64,000 nt of DNA from CAWEHU01 sp963808965. Its GTDB lineage: Bacteria; Pseudomonadota; Alphaproteobacteria; Acetobacterales; Acetobacteraceae. The position numbers and the translations under genes were made by a program. The DNA lies in NCBI GenBank assembly GCA_963808965.1, contig CAWEHU010000020.1, forward strand, positions 1 to 64,000, written 5' to 3'. Each line of letters starts with the position of its first letter. The stretch's first letter is position 1. The notes below the pieces were generated by a model. The model searched no databases. It was given only the letters and a program-made list of their open reading frames with translations, and was not told the origin of the DNA. This document shows positions 54,890-63,358 of this stretch, in pieces.

Positions 54890-55849
54890 ATGGCCGTCTA
54901 TACCGAGGTCTCCGACGATGCCCTGGCGGCGTTCCTCGCGGATTACGACATCGGCGGCCTCATCGCCTTCCGGGGCATCGCGGAGGGCGTTGAAAACAGC
55001 AACTACTCGCTCCGCACCGCGGCGGGCGATTACATCCTGACGCTCTACGAGAAGCGGGTCGATCCGGCCGACCTGCCTTGGTTTCTCGGCCTCATGGAGC
55101 ATCTGGCGAGGCGCGGCATCGTCTGCCCGCTGCCGGTGCCTGGGCGCGACGGGCAAGCCTTGCGGGAGCTTTGCGGCCGGCACGCGGCGATCACCACTTT
55201 TCTGCCCGGCGTGTGGCCCCGGCGAGTACGGCCCGAGCATTGCGCGCCCGTCGGCGACGCCCTCGCCTCCCTGCACCTCGCCGGGACGGACTACGCGCCG
55301 ACCCGGCGCAACGCCCTCGGTCCGGACGCTTGGGCGCCGCTGCTTGAGAAGTCGCGGCCGCGCGCCGACGAGATCCAGGCTGGCCTGGCCGAGGAACTCG
55401 AGGCGGCGCTTGATTCGATCCTCGGAGCCTGGCCGGTCGGGTTGCCGCAAGGGCACATCCACGCCGACCTTTTTCCTGACAACGTGTTCTTTCTTGCCGG
55501 CCGGCTTTCGGGGCTGATCGACTTCTACTTCGCCGCCACCGACATTCTTGCCTACGACATCGCGATTTGCATCAACGCTTGGTGTTTCGAGCCCGACATC
55601 TCGCTGAACGTAACCAAGGCGCGCGCCATGCTCGCCGCCTATCACGCGCGCCGGGCGCTCTCGGCCGTGGAGCGCGCGGCGTTGCCGGTCCTGTGCCAGG
55701 GCGCTGCGATGCGGTTCCTGCTGACCCGCCTGTTCGATTGGCTGAACACGCCGGCCGGCGCTTTGGTAACGCGCAAGGACCCGCTCGAATATTGGCGACG
55801 GCTGCGCTTCCACCTCGCGGCCAGGGACGAGCACGCCTATGGACTCTGA
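54890..55849 (+). CDS. thrB: Homoserine kinase (choline-kinase fold)
   Basis: Phosphorylates L-homoserine on the way to threonine; this is the APH/choline-kinase-like type found in alphaproteobacteria, not GHMP. MAVYTEVSDDALAAFLADYD, GIAEGVENSNYSL, YILTLYEKRV, and the catalytic LPQGHIHADLFPDNVFF with downstream GLIDFYFA (metal Asp) are diagnostic. At 319 aa it has normal length. The 3' end overlaps rnhA by 11 bp. Confidence 0.95.
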   Translation: MAVYTEVSDDALAAFLADYDIGGLIAFRGIAEGVENSNYSLRTAAGDYILTLYEKRVDPADLPWFLGLMEHLARRGIVCPLPVPGRDGQALRELCGRHAAITTFLPGVWPRRVRPEHCAPVGDALASLHLAGTDYAPTRRNALGPDAWAPLLEKSRPRADEIQAGLAEELEAALDSILGAWPVGLPQGHIHADLFPDNVFFLAGRLSGLIDFYFAATDILAYDIAICINAWCFEPDISLNVTKARAMLAAYHARRALSAVERAALPVLCQGAAMRFLLTRLFDWLNTPAGALVTRKDPLEYWRRLRFHLAARDEHAYGL

Positions 55850-56327
55850 ATCCGGCGTGACCGTCACACCCGGTCCCGCGGCCGAGAAGGTGGTCGAGAT
55901 CTGGACCGATGGCGGCTGCAAGCCGAACCCCGGACCGGGCGGCTGGGGCGCGATCCTCCGGTTCGGCGGCACGGAGCGGGAGCTATCGGGCGGGGAGGCC
56001 GCCACGACCAACAATCGGATGGAGTTGACGGCCGCCGCGGCCGCGCTGGAAGCCCTGACCCGGCCCTGCCGCGTCGTGCTGCACACGGACAGCGAGTACG
56101 TGCGTAACGGGATCACCCGCTGGCACGAAGGCTGGGTCCGCCGCAACTGGCGTAATGCGGCGGGCGATCCGGTCGCGAACATGGATTTGTGGCGGCGGCT
56201 CCTGGATGCCGCGGCCCGCCATCAGATCGAGTGGCGCTGGATTCGCGGCCACGCCGGTGACGCGATGAACGAACGCGCCGACCGGCTGGCGACCGAGGCG
56301 CGGCGGAGGCTGAGTTCGCCGAGCTGA
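55839..56327 (+). CDS. rnhA: Ribonuclease HI
   Basis: Degrades RNA in RNA-DNA hybrids. Catalytic residues are in IWTDGGCKPNPGPGGWGAIL (Asp), NNRMELTAAAAALEAL (Glu), LHTDSEYVRNGI (Asp) and GDAMNERADRLA (Asp). KWHEGWVRRNW-type handle (RWHEGWVRRNWRNA) is present. Length 162 aa. Translationally coupled to thrB. Confidence 0.96.
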   Translation: MDSESGVTVTPGPAAEKVVEIWTDGGCKPNPGPGGWGAILRFGGTERELSGGEAATTNNRMELTAAAAALEALTRPCRVVLHTDSEYVRNGITRWHEGWVRRNWRNAAGDPVANMDLWRRLLDAAARHQIEWRWIRGHAGDAMNERADRLATEARRRLSSPS

Positions 56328-57110
56328 ATGTCGGCACTGTCGCGGGGCGCTTCCCCTTGAATTGCTGGATGCGCGCCGCCTCTCCGGCGACAATAAGTTG
56401 CGATGCCGGAACGTTAACGGCGTGCTTAAGCCCTGGCGCTCAGGCCCCGAAAAAGACGACTGGCCGGGCGGGTCCGCGAGCGGGTCAGTGCGCCGGGCGA
56501 GAAGTTTCGGGAGGAGGACGATAGGCCGCGGCGACGTATCCGGCGGAGCCTCGCCCGCGTCTGCGCCACCGCTTGAAGCGGGGATGGGAGAACCGGAGTT
56601 GGGTTCTGCGGCGAGCGAGGCCGGCGAGTGGAAGCGCGAGGCAGAGAGCGCCCGTCCCGGCCGAAACGTCTCGTTGGGCAGAGCCGGCTGAGGAGGCGGC
56701 GGGCTGACGGCGACGGCGCCGCGAGCAACCCCGCCAATCTCCGGAGCGAGGAGCCAAGACCGCATCTGCCGGCCGAAAGCCGCCTTCCCCGGCACGAGCC
56801 GGAGTAGCCAATCGAACCCGCGCCGGAGGAGGTGTGGCGGCGGCACGGGTGTCAAGCGGGCGGAGGCCCGAAGCTCCGGAACCCGGCGGCGCGCCTGCGG
56901 CTCGGTGGGAAGCAGGCCAGCGCGGAAATCGGCCAGCAGCGCCGCAAACCAGGCGGCAAGGCGGCGTAACGGAATCCGGGCCAAACGCTTGAGCGGGGAA
57001 GCCTGCACTTCCTTCTCGCATTGCGCGGCGATCGCCTCGCACAACCCCTCGATGATGCGGGCCAGGCTTTCGGCCGGGTCGATCGTGGGTTGATGGACGG
57101 TTGCGGACAT
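55983..57110 (-). CDS. Uncharacterised protein, paralogue of the one at 47639; true 3' end uncertain
   Basis: From ATG 57110 (MSATVHQPTIDPAESL) the first ~120 residues are helical and basic and match the protein at 47639 (RIIEGLCEAIAAQ; LRRGFDWLLRLVPGKAAFGRQ). A long Ser/Pro/Ala-rich part follows, then RRTDPLADPPGQ, which matches GTDPHADPPPG at the end of the paralogue. That match lies near 56470, so the real stop is probably close to 56430, reached by one frame change. The open frame as it stands runs on 345 bp antisense into rnhA, which I doubt. Function unknown. Confidence 0.5.
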   Translation of the reverse strand: MSATVHQPTIDPAESLARIIEGLCEAIAAQCEKEVQASPLKRLARIPLRRLAAWFAALLADFRAGLLPTEPQARRRVPELRASARLTPVPPPHLLRRGFDWLLRLVPGKAAFGRQMRSWLLAPEIGGVARGAVAVSPPPPQPALPNETFRPGRALSASRFHSPASLAAEPNSGSPIPASSGGADAGEAPPDTSPRPIVLLPKLLARRTDPLADPPGQSSFSGPERQGLSTPLTFRHRNLLSPERRRASSNSRGSAPRQCRHSARRTQPPPRLGRQPVGAFVHRVTGVAANPAPLDLMAGRGIQEPPPQIHVRDRIARRITPVAADPAFVPAGDPVTHVLAVRVQHDAAGPGQGFQRGRGGRQLHPIVGRGGLPAR

Positions 57111-57225
57111 GAACGCCATAGCTACTTCAACTATAGGGAGATGGTCAAGCTCAGAAAAGCAACCTGTGCCCTTTATGCGCTAGATCGGCGTCGGTGGATG
57201 GCTGTGCCCTGGACCTCCTCGACCA

Positions 57226-58300
57226 TCACTCAATCAACTCACCCTGTAGGCCGTGGACCCGACCACGCTTGTGGACGGACTTCCCCGGTCGTACGGGCGC
57301 AAGAGCCGCGAATTCCCCGGCGGCCACCGTTTGTCCTGCACACACGCGCGCGAGTAGGTCTGCCTGTGTCCGCTCGAGGCGGACGAGGCGGCCGAGGACG
57401 TTCAACACGTTCAGCAACTCGGTAGTGTACTCCGCTGGCCAGCCGGCTGGCTGGATATCACCGAGCGGCGATGGGGGGCGGCGGTCGCCGATAATGGGGC
57501 GGCTGCGGTCGCGACCGCGATAGCTAAACCACTGCGTCAGCACCTGTTTGCCCGAGATCTTATAGTCCCAGACCTCAGGCGGAACGCGGTCGATGGAGCC
57601 CCGGCCCACGAGCAGGCGGCGCGTGACCTCATCGTAGTCGATTTTGTCCGGCATGAGTCGGGCGGACGGGATTCCGCCGCCCTCCGGAATGGTGGGTCGC
57701 TCGCGTTCAGGAAGTCGCGGGGGACCGGGAGGACGTCCCGCCGCCGCATCGCCGAAGCGCTCGCCGAAAGTATGCAACCAGATCACCTCCCGCCCGATCG
57801 CCACTGCCTCCGCGAACAGGGCGGCGTCGGTCGTGATCGGAATGCGCAGGCCAGGCTGCACCAGGTCGGGCGCGAAGCGGGCCGTGTAGGCCGGGTGAGC
57901 CGCGATTGCGGCAACATAGGCGAACAGGTCCTCATGCCCGAGGGGCGTTCCGAGTGTCTCGGAGAGGCGAGCGAGGAAATCCGAGCGCAGATTCGGCACG
58001 GTCGCGCGGGCGTCTGCCCAGAGCGGGAAGGCCCGGCCCCCGCGTCCGGCGTAGTGATGCAGATCCGGCATCAGCGCCGTGAACGAAAGCGATGGGCCGT
58101 TGAGTGGAGTTCGGTCGTGCGGGGCGGTGAGATATACCTGCTGAGGCGAGTGCCACTGCCAGAGCGTCGGATTGGGCCGGTTCAGCAGCCGGTTGTCCGG
58201 AATGATCCACTGCCGATCGAACGAACGGAAGCCGTATCGGATGGGAGCGACGACACCGCCCCGGTCCTTGGCCACGGACATGGCACGGGTCCTCGTGGCC
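57226..58300 (-). CDS. Type ISP-like restriction-modification enzyme, C-terminal specificity segment
   Basis: Fourth segment of the broken gene that starts at 60614. After the frame change near 58295 it reads RTRAMSVAKDRGGVVAPIRY, GFRSFDRQWIIPDNRLL, and then the type ISP C-terminal target-recognition region: MPDKIDYDEVTRRLLVG, VPPEVWDYKISGKQVLTQWF and PAEYTTELLNVLNVLGRLV. It ends at 57226 with a short basic tail. The formal open frame begins at 58407. Sequence specificity of the enzyme is set here and is not predictable by eye. Confidence 0.75.
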
Positions 58301-58939
58301 CGGTAGGCCCTCCGCGAGCACCTTGCCGCTGTGCCTGTCGCCGAGTTGGCCAGCGGAACCATGGGGATGGAACAGCACCTCGCGCTGCGCAGGGTCGCGC
58401 TCCGCAAGCAGCCGCCGCCAGCGTTCGGCGAGCGAGTTGCGGTCGGGCGCGATCACCCAGGTCCGCCCCGGCATGACGCCTGACCCATTGTAGGCGAATA
58501 AGGCATCCAGGGCGGGATAGGTCGCCCATCCCCCGCTCGCTGCGGGCAGGAACGGCGCGCGCCAGAGGGTCGGGCAGTCCGTCCAGCCGGCATCCTCCAA
58601 GGATAAGGCCGACATCGCCGTGAACTTATCCTCCCGCCGACCCTCCGGCAGCGCGCGGTAGCGCACATGGGCCGGCTTGCTGGGTTCGGGCTTGCCGGTG
58701 CGAGCGGCAAGCACGATGCACACGGGCTGCTGCACACCTTGAAAGATGCGGGTGTTGATCGCGGGCTGGTGGCCCTCGGGCGAGCAGTCGATGACCCAGA
58801 CCTCGTCAGTCATGCGGCGCAGATCCTCGCGCATTGCCTGGAAGCCAGGCCCGTTAAGGAACCCGGCCACGGTGATGAAGCACACGATGCCGCGCTGGTC
58901 CGGGGCGGCCTGCGGCGACGCCGCCGTGTCGCCGAACAC
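57932..58939 (-). CDS. Type ISP-like restriction-modification enzyme, middle segment
   Basis: Third segment. In frame from about 59050 (PLLDRWIPPSEWGVGAHAKH, LRNLYVYFWRWATWKVF) through QRGIVCFITVAGFLNGPGF, MREDLRRMTDEVWVIDCSPE and RTWVIAPDRNSLAERW. This is the part after the NPPY motif that completes the methyltransferase and links to the specificity domain. True family sequence ends near 58295 (SGKVLAEGLPGHE); downstream of that the frame (to 57932) is out of register. The listed start at 58939 is only the first Met/GTG of the frame. Confidence 0.72.
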   Translation of the reverse strand: MFGDTAASPQAAPDQRGIVCFITVAGFLNGPGFQAMREDLRRMTDEVWVIDCSPEGHQPAINTRIFQGVQQPVCIVLAARTGKPEPSKPAHVRYRALPEGRREDKFTAMSALSLEDAGWTDCPTLWRAPFLPAASGGWATYPALDALFAYNGSGVMPGRTWVIAPDRNSLAERWRRLLAERDPAQREVLFHPHGSAGQLGDRHSGKVLAEGLPGHEDPCHVRGQGPGRCRRSHPIRLPFVRSAVDHSGQPAAEPAQSDALAVALASAGISHRPARPNSTQRPIAFVHGADAGSASLRRTRGPGLPALGRRPRDRAESALGFPRSPLRDTRNAPRA

Positions 58940-59646
58940 CTTCCACGTCGCCCAGCGCCAGAAGTAGACGTAGAGGTTCCGGAGATGCTTCGCGTGCGCC
59001 CCGACGCCCCATTCGGATGGTGGAATCCAACGGTCCAGTAGTGGTCGCGACGTTCGCGCCGATCCGTCTCGGTCTTCGGCGTCCTCGCCTCGATCCAGCC
59101 GCCGCGCCCTTTCGCCTTCTCCTTATACGGCGGGTTCCCGATCACGACCGTAATGGGTTCCTGGCGCTTCACCGCGTTCGCCTGCCGCCGGGACTCCGCC
59201 AGCGGCCTAAGCATCTGCGGGATGTAGTTTTCCTCGACGTAGGGGTTGCCGAGTGTGTCGGTGACGTAAAGCCGAGGCCGCACGTCGTCCGGCACGATGC
59301 CCTCCACGCCCAGGAGCTGCGCGATTTCCGCCATTAGCCGGAGCTGCGCGACCGCAAAAGGGCCGAACTGGAGCTCGAACCCAATCACCCGCTTGAGAGC
59401 GGCCCGGATGACGCCTGGCACGGCACCCGGGCCTTGGTCTACGCGCGTCGTCTCGGCGATCTGTCGTAAGACGCCGAGAAGGTAGGTGCCGGTCCCGATC
59501 GCGGGATCAGCCAGCGTAACGTCCGTCGAGGCAAGACCGCCCGCAACGCCGAACCGCGCCGGGTCTCGCAATACCTCGTCCACCAAGCGCACCATTGCGG
59601 TGACCACCTCGGGCGGCGTGTAGTAGCTGCCTGTCAGCTTGCGCAT
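58810..59646 (-). CDS. Type ISP-like restriction-modification enzyme, N6-adenine methyltransferase segment
   Basis: Second segment. LRKLTGSYYTPPEVVTAMV opens the gamma-class adenine methyltransferase, with the SAM motif TLADPAIGTGTYLLGVLRQI and catalytic motif ITVVIGNPPYKEKAKG (NPPY). Between them, GFELQFGPFAVAQLRL is typical for single-chain R-M enzymes. It joins the N-terminal segment if a C is restored in GAACTGCGC at about 59646, and leaves the correct frame near 59055. Confidence 0.8.
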   Translation of the reverse strand: MRKLTGSYYTPPEVVTAMVRLVDEVLRDPARFGVAGGLASTDVTLADPAIGTGTYLLGVLRQIAETTRVDQGPGAVPGVIRAALKRVIGFELQFGPFAVAQLRLMAEIAQLLGVEGIVPDDVRPRLYVTDTLGNPYVEENYIPQMLRPLAESRRQANAVKRQEPITVVIGNPPYKEKAKGRGGWIEARTPKTETDRRERRDHYWTVGFHHPNGASGRTRSISGTSTSTSGAGRRGRCSATRRRRRRPPRTSAASCASSPWPGSLTGLASRQCARICAA

Positions 59647-60614
59647 TCGTTGTCGTACGCCTCGAGAAAGTGCTCATAAAAATAGAGCCACGCCTCTGGA
59701 TCGCCGCGGCTGATCACCGCCCAGTCCACCGCATCGAGCACGCGAGTAAGCGTGCCTAGGGAAGTGGTGAGCGCGGCCTGGCCCTCGACGTCGTCGGTCA
59801 GCACGCGGAAGGCACTGCCGATAACCGTGTTCGTTCGTGACAGCGCCTTCGCCACGCGCCCGAGATCGTCAGCGAACGGAATGCCGTGCGCGCGCGCCAC
59901 AAGCAGGCCGAACGTCACGGCCTGCGCGTAGCCATCGGCGAACTGCTCGTTGGTAGCGTCCGGGAACAGCAGTCGCCGCCAGTCCTCGGCCAGGCCCGTC
60001 AGCGCCGGCGTCCCAGCCGCGAGCTGTTCTGTCACCTCATCGCGCAGAAGCCGGCAGAGCCCGGCGCTCACCTCGGCGAGGGCGCGAGCGCTCGCGGGCG
60101 CAATCGGCTCCCACCGCAGGAAGTCGGCGAAGAGACGCGCGAGCGCAGGCGGCGCGCGGAGAGCGGGGCCAGCGGTCTCGACATCGCCCTCTAGCCGCAC
60201 GATCTCGCCCTGCAGCTTCCCGTCGCGCCATAGAGAAAAAGCGTTCCCATCCGTGTAGATCAGGTTGGGTAGCGCGCTGAGCTTGTCCCACTGTGCCCTG
60301 TCATGCGGATCGCGGAATTGGCGGGGATCTGCGCCCTTGCCGGGCGCCTTCAGCTCGATGAACCCCGTCAGAGCACGCTTGACCGTAACGGCATAGTCTG
60401 GACGCGTCTGTAAGGCCGATACGGTGCTCTCGCCCACCGTGACCACGTCGCCTGACCGAAACAGCAGCAGGACCGCCAGCTCAGCTACCAGCCTCTCGAT
60501 CGGCGCCCTGAGCTGGTCCTCGGGCGCACCAACCGCGCCCTTGCCGGACAGCTTGGCGCGGAGGGCTGTGCCGAACCGGGACACGGCCCGTTGAAGGTCG
60601 GCGAGTTCGTTCAA
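59634..60614 (-). CDS. Type ISP-like restriction-modification enzyme, N-terminal nuclease segment
   Basis: First segment, 326 aa from a TTG at 60614. A PD-(D/E)xK-like nuclease core is visible: RPDYAVTVKRALTGFIELKAPG (Asp, then E-x-K), followed by a helical region to YFYEHFLEAYDNE, which directly precedes the methyltransferase in the next segment. No helicase (DEAD/SNF2) motifs are seen between nuclease and methyltransferase, unlike LlaGI-type ISP enzymes. Repaired, the protein is about 1,130 aa with nuclease, methyltransferase and specificity domains in one chain. It should cut unmodified foreign DNA if intact. No separate methylase or regulator gene is adjacent. Confidence 0.78.
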   Translation of the reverse strand: MNELADLQRAVSRFGTALRAKLSGKGAVGAPEDQLRAPIERLVAELAVLLLFRSGDVVTVGESTVSALQTRPDYAVTVKRALTGFIELKAPGKGADPRQFRDPHDRAQWDKLSALPNLIYTDGNAFSLWRDGKLQGEIVRLEGDVETAGPALRAPPALARLFADFLRWEPIAPASARALAEVSAGLCRLLRDEVTEQLAAGTPALTGLAEDWRRLLFPDATNEQFADGYAQAVTFGLLVARAHGIPFADDLGRVAKALSRTNTVIGSAFRVLTDDVEGQAALTTSLGTLTRVLDAVDWAVISRGDPEAWLYFYEHFLEAYDNECAS

Positions 60615-60653
60615 GCTAATTGAAATCGGACCGGTCGATACGGTCTGAGTGAA

Positions 60654-61646
60654 TCAAAGTTTCGAGCGCGAGACGGTGTCGGAAGCTGGCCCGCCAATCC
60701 GGCCAGCTTCCGAACCCGGCTTCGGCGCAAGAGCGCGCGTAAACCGCCGCAGTCCGGCCCATTGCTGGGCCACATAACCGCCGGTCGCCAGCGCCTCCTC
60801 CCCGCTCGGGTCGCCGGTCGCCACGTAGTCGCGGGAAAAATCGGCGGTGCCGAACAGCATGTCCCACCAGGGCAATATGGCGCCGTAGTTGCAGCTCCGC
60901 TGCCCCGCCGCGAGCACGCCGTGATGCGCGCGGTGAAAGCGCGGCGAGATCAGCAACCGCTCGCCGAGCCACCCGAAGGACAGGCGCGCGTTGGCGTGCG
61001 ACAGGCTTTCGAGGAAACGCAGCACGAGCACCAGCAGCGGAAACTGCAAGGGCGGAATGCCGATCAGCAGCGCGACCGCCGTGAACCAGAGGAACGAGAT
61101 CACGTCATCCAGCAGATGGTTGCGGTCATCCGACCAGAACGTCATCTGCCGCTGCGCATGGTGGAGCGAGTGCAGCGCCCACCACCAGCGGGTCATGTGC
61201 GAGAAACGGTGCCGCCAATAGTCCGCGAAATCCAGAATGATGGCGTAAAGGACGAACGTCAGCACCTGATGGCCGAGCAACGCCGGGAACAGGCGCTCCA
61301 GCGTCGGCGGCACCCAGCCGTGGTCGGCGAGGAACCCGTTGAGCGCGACCTGAGCCTGGTAGAAGCCAACGAAGGTAATCAGCGGCAGGATGCCGACACG
61401 GGAGACAACCGTATAGAGCACATCGACCGCGACGGCTTTCTGGTCCGGCCACCGCTCGACGGGGCGCCACCGCTCCAGGGGCACGCAGACCGCGAACGTG
61501 ACCGCGACCTGGACCGCGCCGTAGACGGCGAACAGCGCCCAGCCGTAGGAGAGATCCTCCCACTGCATCAGGTCGAGGCGATAGAGAATCGGGATCAGCA
61601 GGTGCCCCTGGACCCAACCCGCCGCGAGGTCGAAGGCGTCTAGCAT
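60654..61646 (-). CDS. Sterol desaturase/fatty acid hydroxylase family membrane protein
   Basis: 330-aa integral membrane di-iron enzyme. Three His clusters are present: DYWRHRFSH, WALHSLHHAQ and SPRFHRAHHG, plus a NHLLDD loop. About four to five hydrophobic helices precede or flank them. Members hydroxylate or desaturate lipids such as sterols, hopanoids or fatty acids; the actual lipid is unknown. It is a single gene between the R-M gene and argB. Confidence 0.88.
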   Translation of the reverse strand: MLDAFDLAAGWVQGHLLIPILYRLDLMQWEDLSYGWALFAVYGAVQVAVTFAVCVPLERWRPVERWPDQKAVAVDVLYTVVSRVGILPLITFVGFYQAQVALNGFLADHGWVPPTLERLFPALLGHQVLTFVLYAIILDFADYWRHRFSHMTRWWWALHSLHHAQRQMTFWSDDRNHLLDDVISFLWFTAVALLIGIPPLQFPLLVLVLRFLESLSHANARLSFGWLGERLLISPRFHRAHHGVLAAGQRSCNYGAILPWWDMLFGTADFSRDYVATGDPSGEEALATGGYVAQQWAGLRRFTRALAPKPGSEAGRIGGPASDTVSRSKL

Positions 61647-61762
61647 CGAACCGGCTCCGTTTCGCCGGATGGTCTACACCTGAATGGCGGGTTCAATAAA
61701 GTCCATTAACGCATTGCCCGGAAAGCCCGCGGCAGCGTCAGGCTAAAAGCCGCCCGCCCGGC

Positions 61763-62671
61763 TCACGCCCGGATGAGCGTGCCCACACCGTGCTCGGTGA
61801 ATAGCTCCAGCAGGCAAACATGGGGCAAACGGCCATCCAGGATCACCGCTCCCCTGACGCCGCGCCGGACCGCCTCCACGCAATTCTCCACCTTCGGGAT
61901 CATGCCGTTCGTGATGACGCCGTCCGCGATGCCCTGCTCGGCATCGGCGATGCTCATCTCCGGAACCAGACGCTTCTCCCGGTCGAGCACGCCCGCAACG
62001 TCCGTCAGCATGAGAAGCCGTGTCGCGGACAGCGCGCCGGCCACCGCGCCCGCCACCGTGTCGGCGTTGATGTTGTAGGTCTGCCCATCCGCGCCGACGC
62101 CCACCGGCGCGATCACCGGAATCAACCCGGCCCCCGTCAAGGCATGAATCACGCGCACATCGACGTGCTCGGGCTCGCCGACGAAACCCAGATCGAGCAC
62201 CTTCTCGATGTTGCTGCCGGGATCGACCTTGGTGCGCGTGAGCTTGCGCGCCCGGATCAAGCCGCCATCCTTGCCGCAAATCCCCACCGCGAGCGCGCCC
62301 GCACCGTTGATGAGCCCGGCGACGTGCTTGTTGACGGTGCCGGCCAGCACCATCTCGACCACCTCGACCATCGCCGCGTCGGTCACGCGCAAGCCGTCCA
62401 CGAAGGTGGACTGGATCTTGAGGCGCTTCAGCATGGCGTTGATCTGCGGCCCGCCGCCATGCACCACCACCGGGTTCACGCCGACCTGCTTCAGCAGCGC
62501 GATGTCGCCGCCGAACTGATCGGCCAGCGCCTCCTCGCCCATCGCATGGCCGCCGTATTTCACGACGACGGTCGCCCCGGCATAGCGGCGCAGGAACGGC
62601 AGCGCGTGCGCGAGAATGCGCGCCTGTTCGGCGGCGACTTCGAGATCAGCGGCGACGCGACTGCCGGTCAT
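61763..62671 (-). CDS. argB: Acetylglutamate kinase
   Basis: Second step of arginine synthesis, 302 aa. ATVVVKYGGHAMGEEALADQ holds the phosphate-binding Lys-Gly-Gly, VVVHGGGPQINAMLKRL the substrate loop, INADTVAGAVAGALSATRLL the NAG-binding region, and GMIPKVENCVEAVRRGV the ATP site. The long C-terminus with HVCLLELFTEHGVGTLI is the arginine-sensitive form. The gene downstream of engB is a common neighbour in this lineage. Confidence 0.96.
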   Translation of the reverse strand: MTGSRVAADLEVAAEQARILAHALPFLRRYAGATVVVKYGGHAMGEEALADQFGGDIALLKQVGVNPVVVHGGGPQINAMLKRLKIQSTFVDGLRVTDAAMVEVVEMVLAGTVNKHVAGLINGAGALAVGICGKDGGLIRARKLTRTKVDPGSNIEKVLDLGFVGEPEHVDVRVIHALTGAGLIPVIAPVGVGADGQTYNINADTVAGAVAGALSATRLLMLTDVAGVLDREKRLVPEMSIADAEQGIADGVITNGMIPKVENCVEAVRRGVRGAVILDGRLPHVCLLELFTEHGVGTLIRA

Positions 62672-62722
62672 GGCGCTCCCCTGGGCGGTTCGGCTGTCGC
62701 GCGTGTAGTCCGCCGTGCAGGG

Positions 62723-63358
62723 TCAGGCAACCAACCCGGCGATGGCGGCCCGCAGCTCGGGAATGCCAACCCCGGCCTCGCTGCTCGTCGTGACCACGAC
62801 CGGGTGTGCGGCCGGATGCGCGCGAGCGAGCCCCGCCGCCTCATCCTGCTTCTCCGCGAGAGAGGGCGGTTTGACTCCGTCCGCCTTGGTCAGCACCAGC
62901 TGGAAAGTCACCGCCGCGCTGTCCAGGAGCTCCATCACGGCGCGATCGGCCGCCTTCACCTCGATCCGCGCGTCCAGCAGCAGGAGCACGCGCCGGAGCG
63001 TCGGGCGCCCGCGCAGATAATCGAACATCATCCCCTGCCAGTCCGCCTTCACCTCCTTCGGCGCCTGCGCGTAGCCGTAGCCCGGCATATCCACGAGCGT
63101 CAGCCGGCCGCCCAGGTCGAAGAAGTTGAGCTGCCGCGTCCGCCCGGGCCGTCCCGAAGCGCGCGCCAGCGCGCGCTGGCCGGTGAGCGCGTTCAGCAGC
63201 GAGGATTTGCCGACGTTCGAGCGGCCCGCGAACGCCACTTCCGGCCCGGCCGGAGGCGGCAGTTGGTCGAGCCGCTGGGCGGCGAAGAAGAACCGGCACG
63301 GAGCCGCGAACAGTTTGCGCCCCGCCTCGAGCGCTTCCGCCTGCGCGTCCTCGCTCAG
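62723..63358 (-). CDS. engB: Ribosome-assembly GTPase YihA/EngB
   Basis: Circularly standard GTPase of the TRAFAC class needed for 50S assembly, about 211 aa. P-loop FAGRSNVGKSSLLNALTGQ, switch I GRTRQLNFF, G3 LVDMPGYGYA, G4 LVLTKADGV. Family proteins begin SEDAQAEALEAG; here the codon in front is CTG at 63358, overlapping the yidC stop (CTGA). The next in-frame ATG is at 63409, inside yidC (MAHHAAHQVAPPWP). I list the family-consistent position, but the annotated start could be 63409. Confidence 0.9.
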   Translation of the reverse strand: MSEDAQAEALEAGRKLFAAPCRFFFAAQRLDQLPPPAGPEVAFAGRSNVGKSSLLNALTGQRALARASGRPGRTRQLNFFDLGGRLTLVDMPGYGYAQAPKEVKADWQGMMFDYLRGRPTLRRVLLLLDARIEVKAADRAVMELLDSAAVTFQLVLTKADGVKPPSLAEKQDEAAGLARAHPAAHPVVVTTSSEAGVGIPELRAAIAGLVA

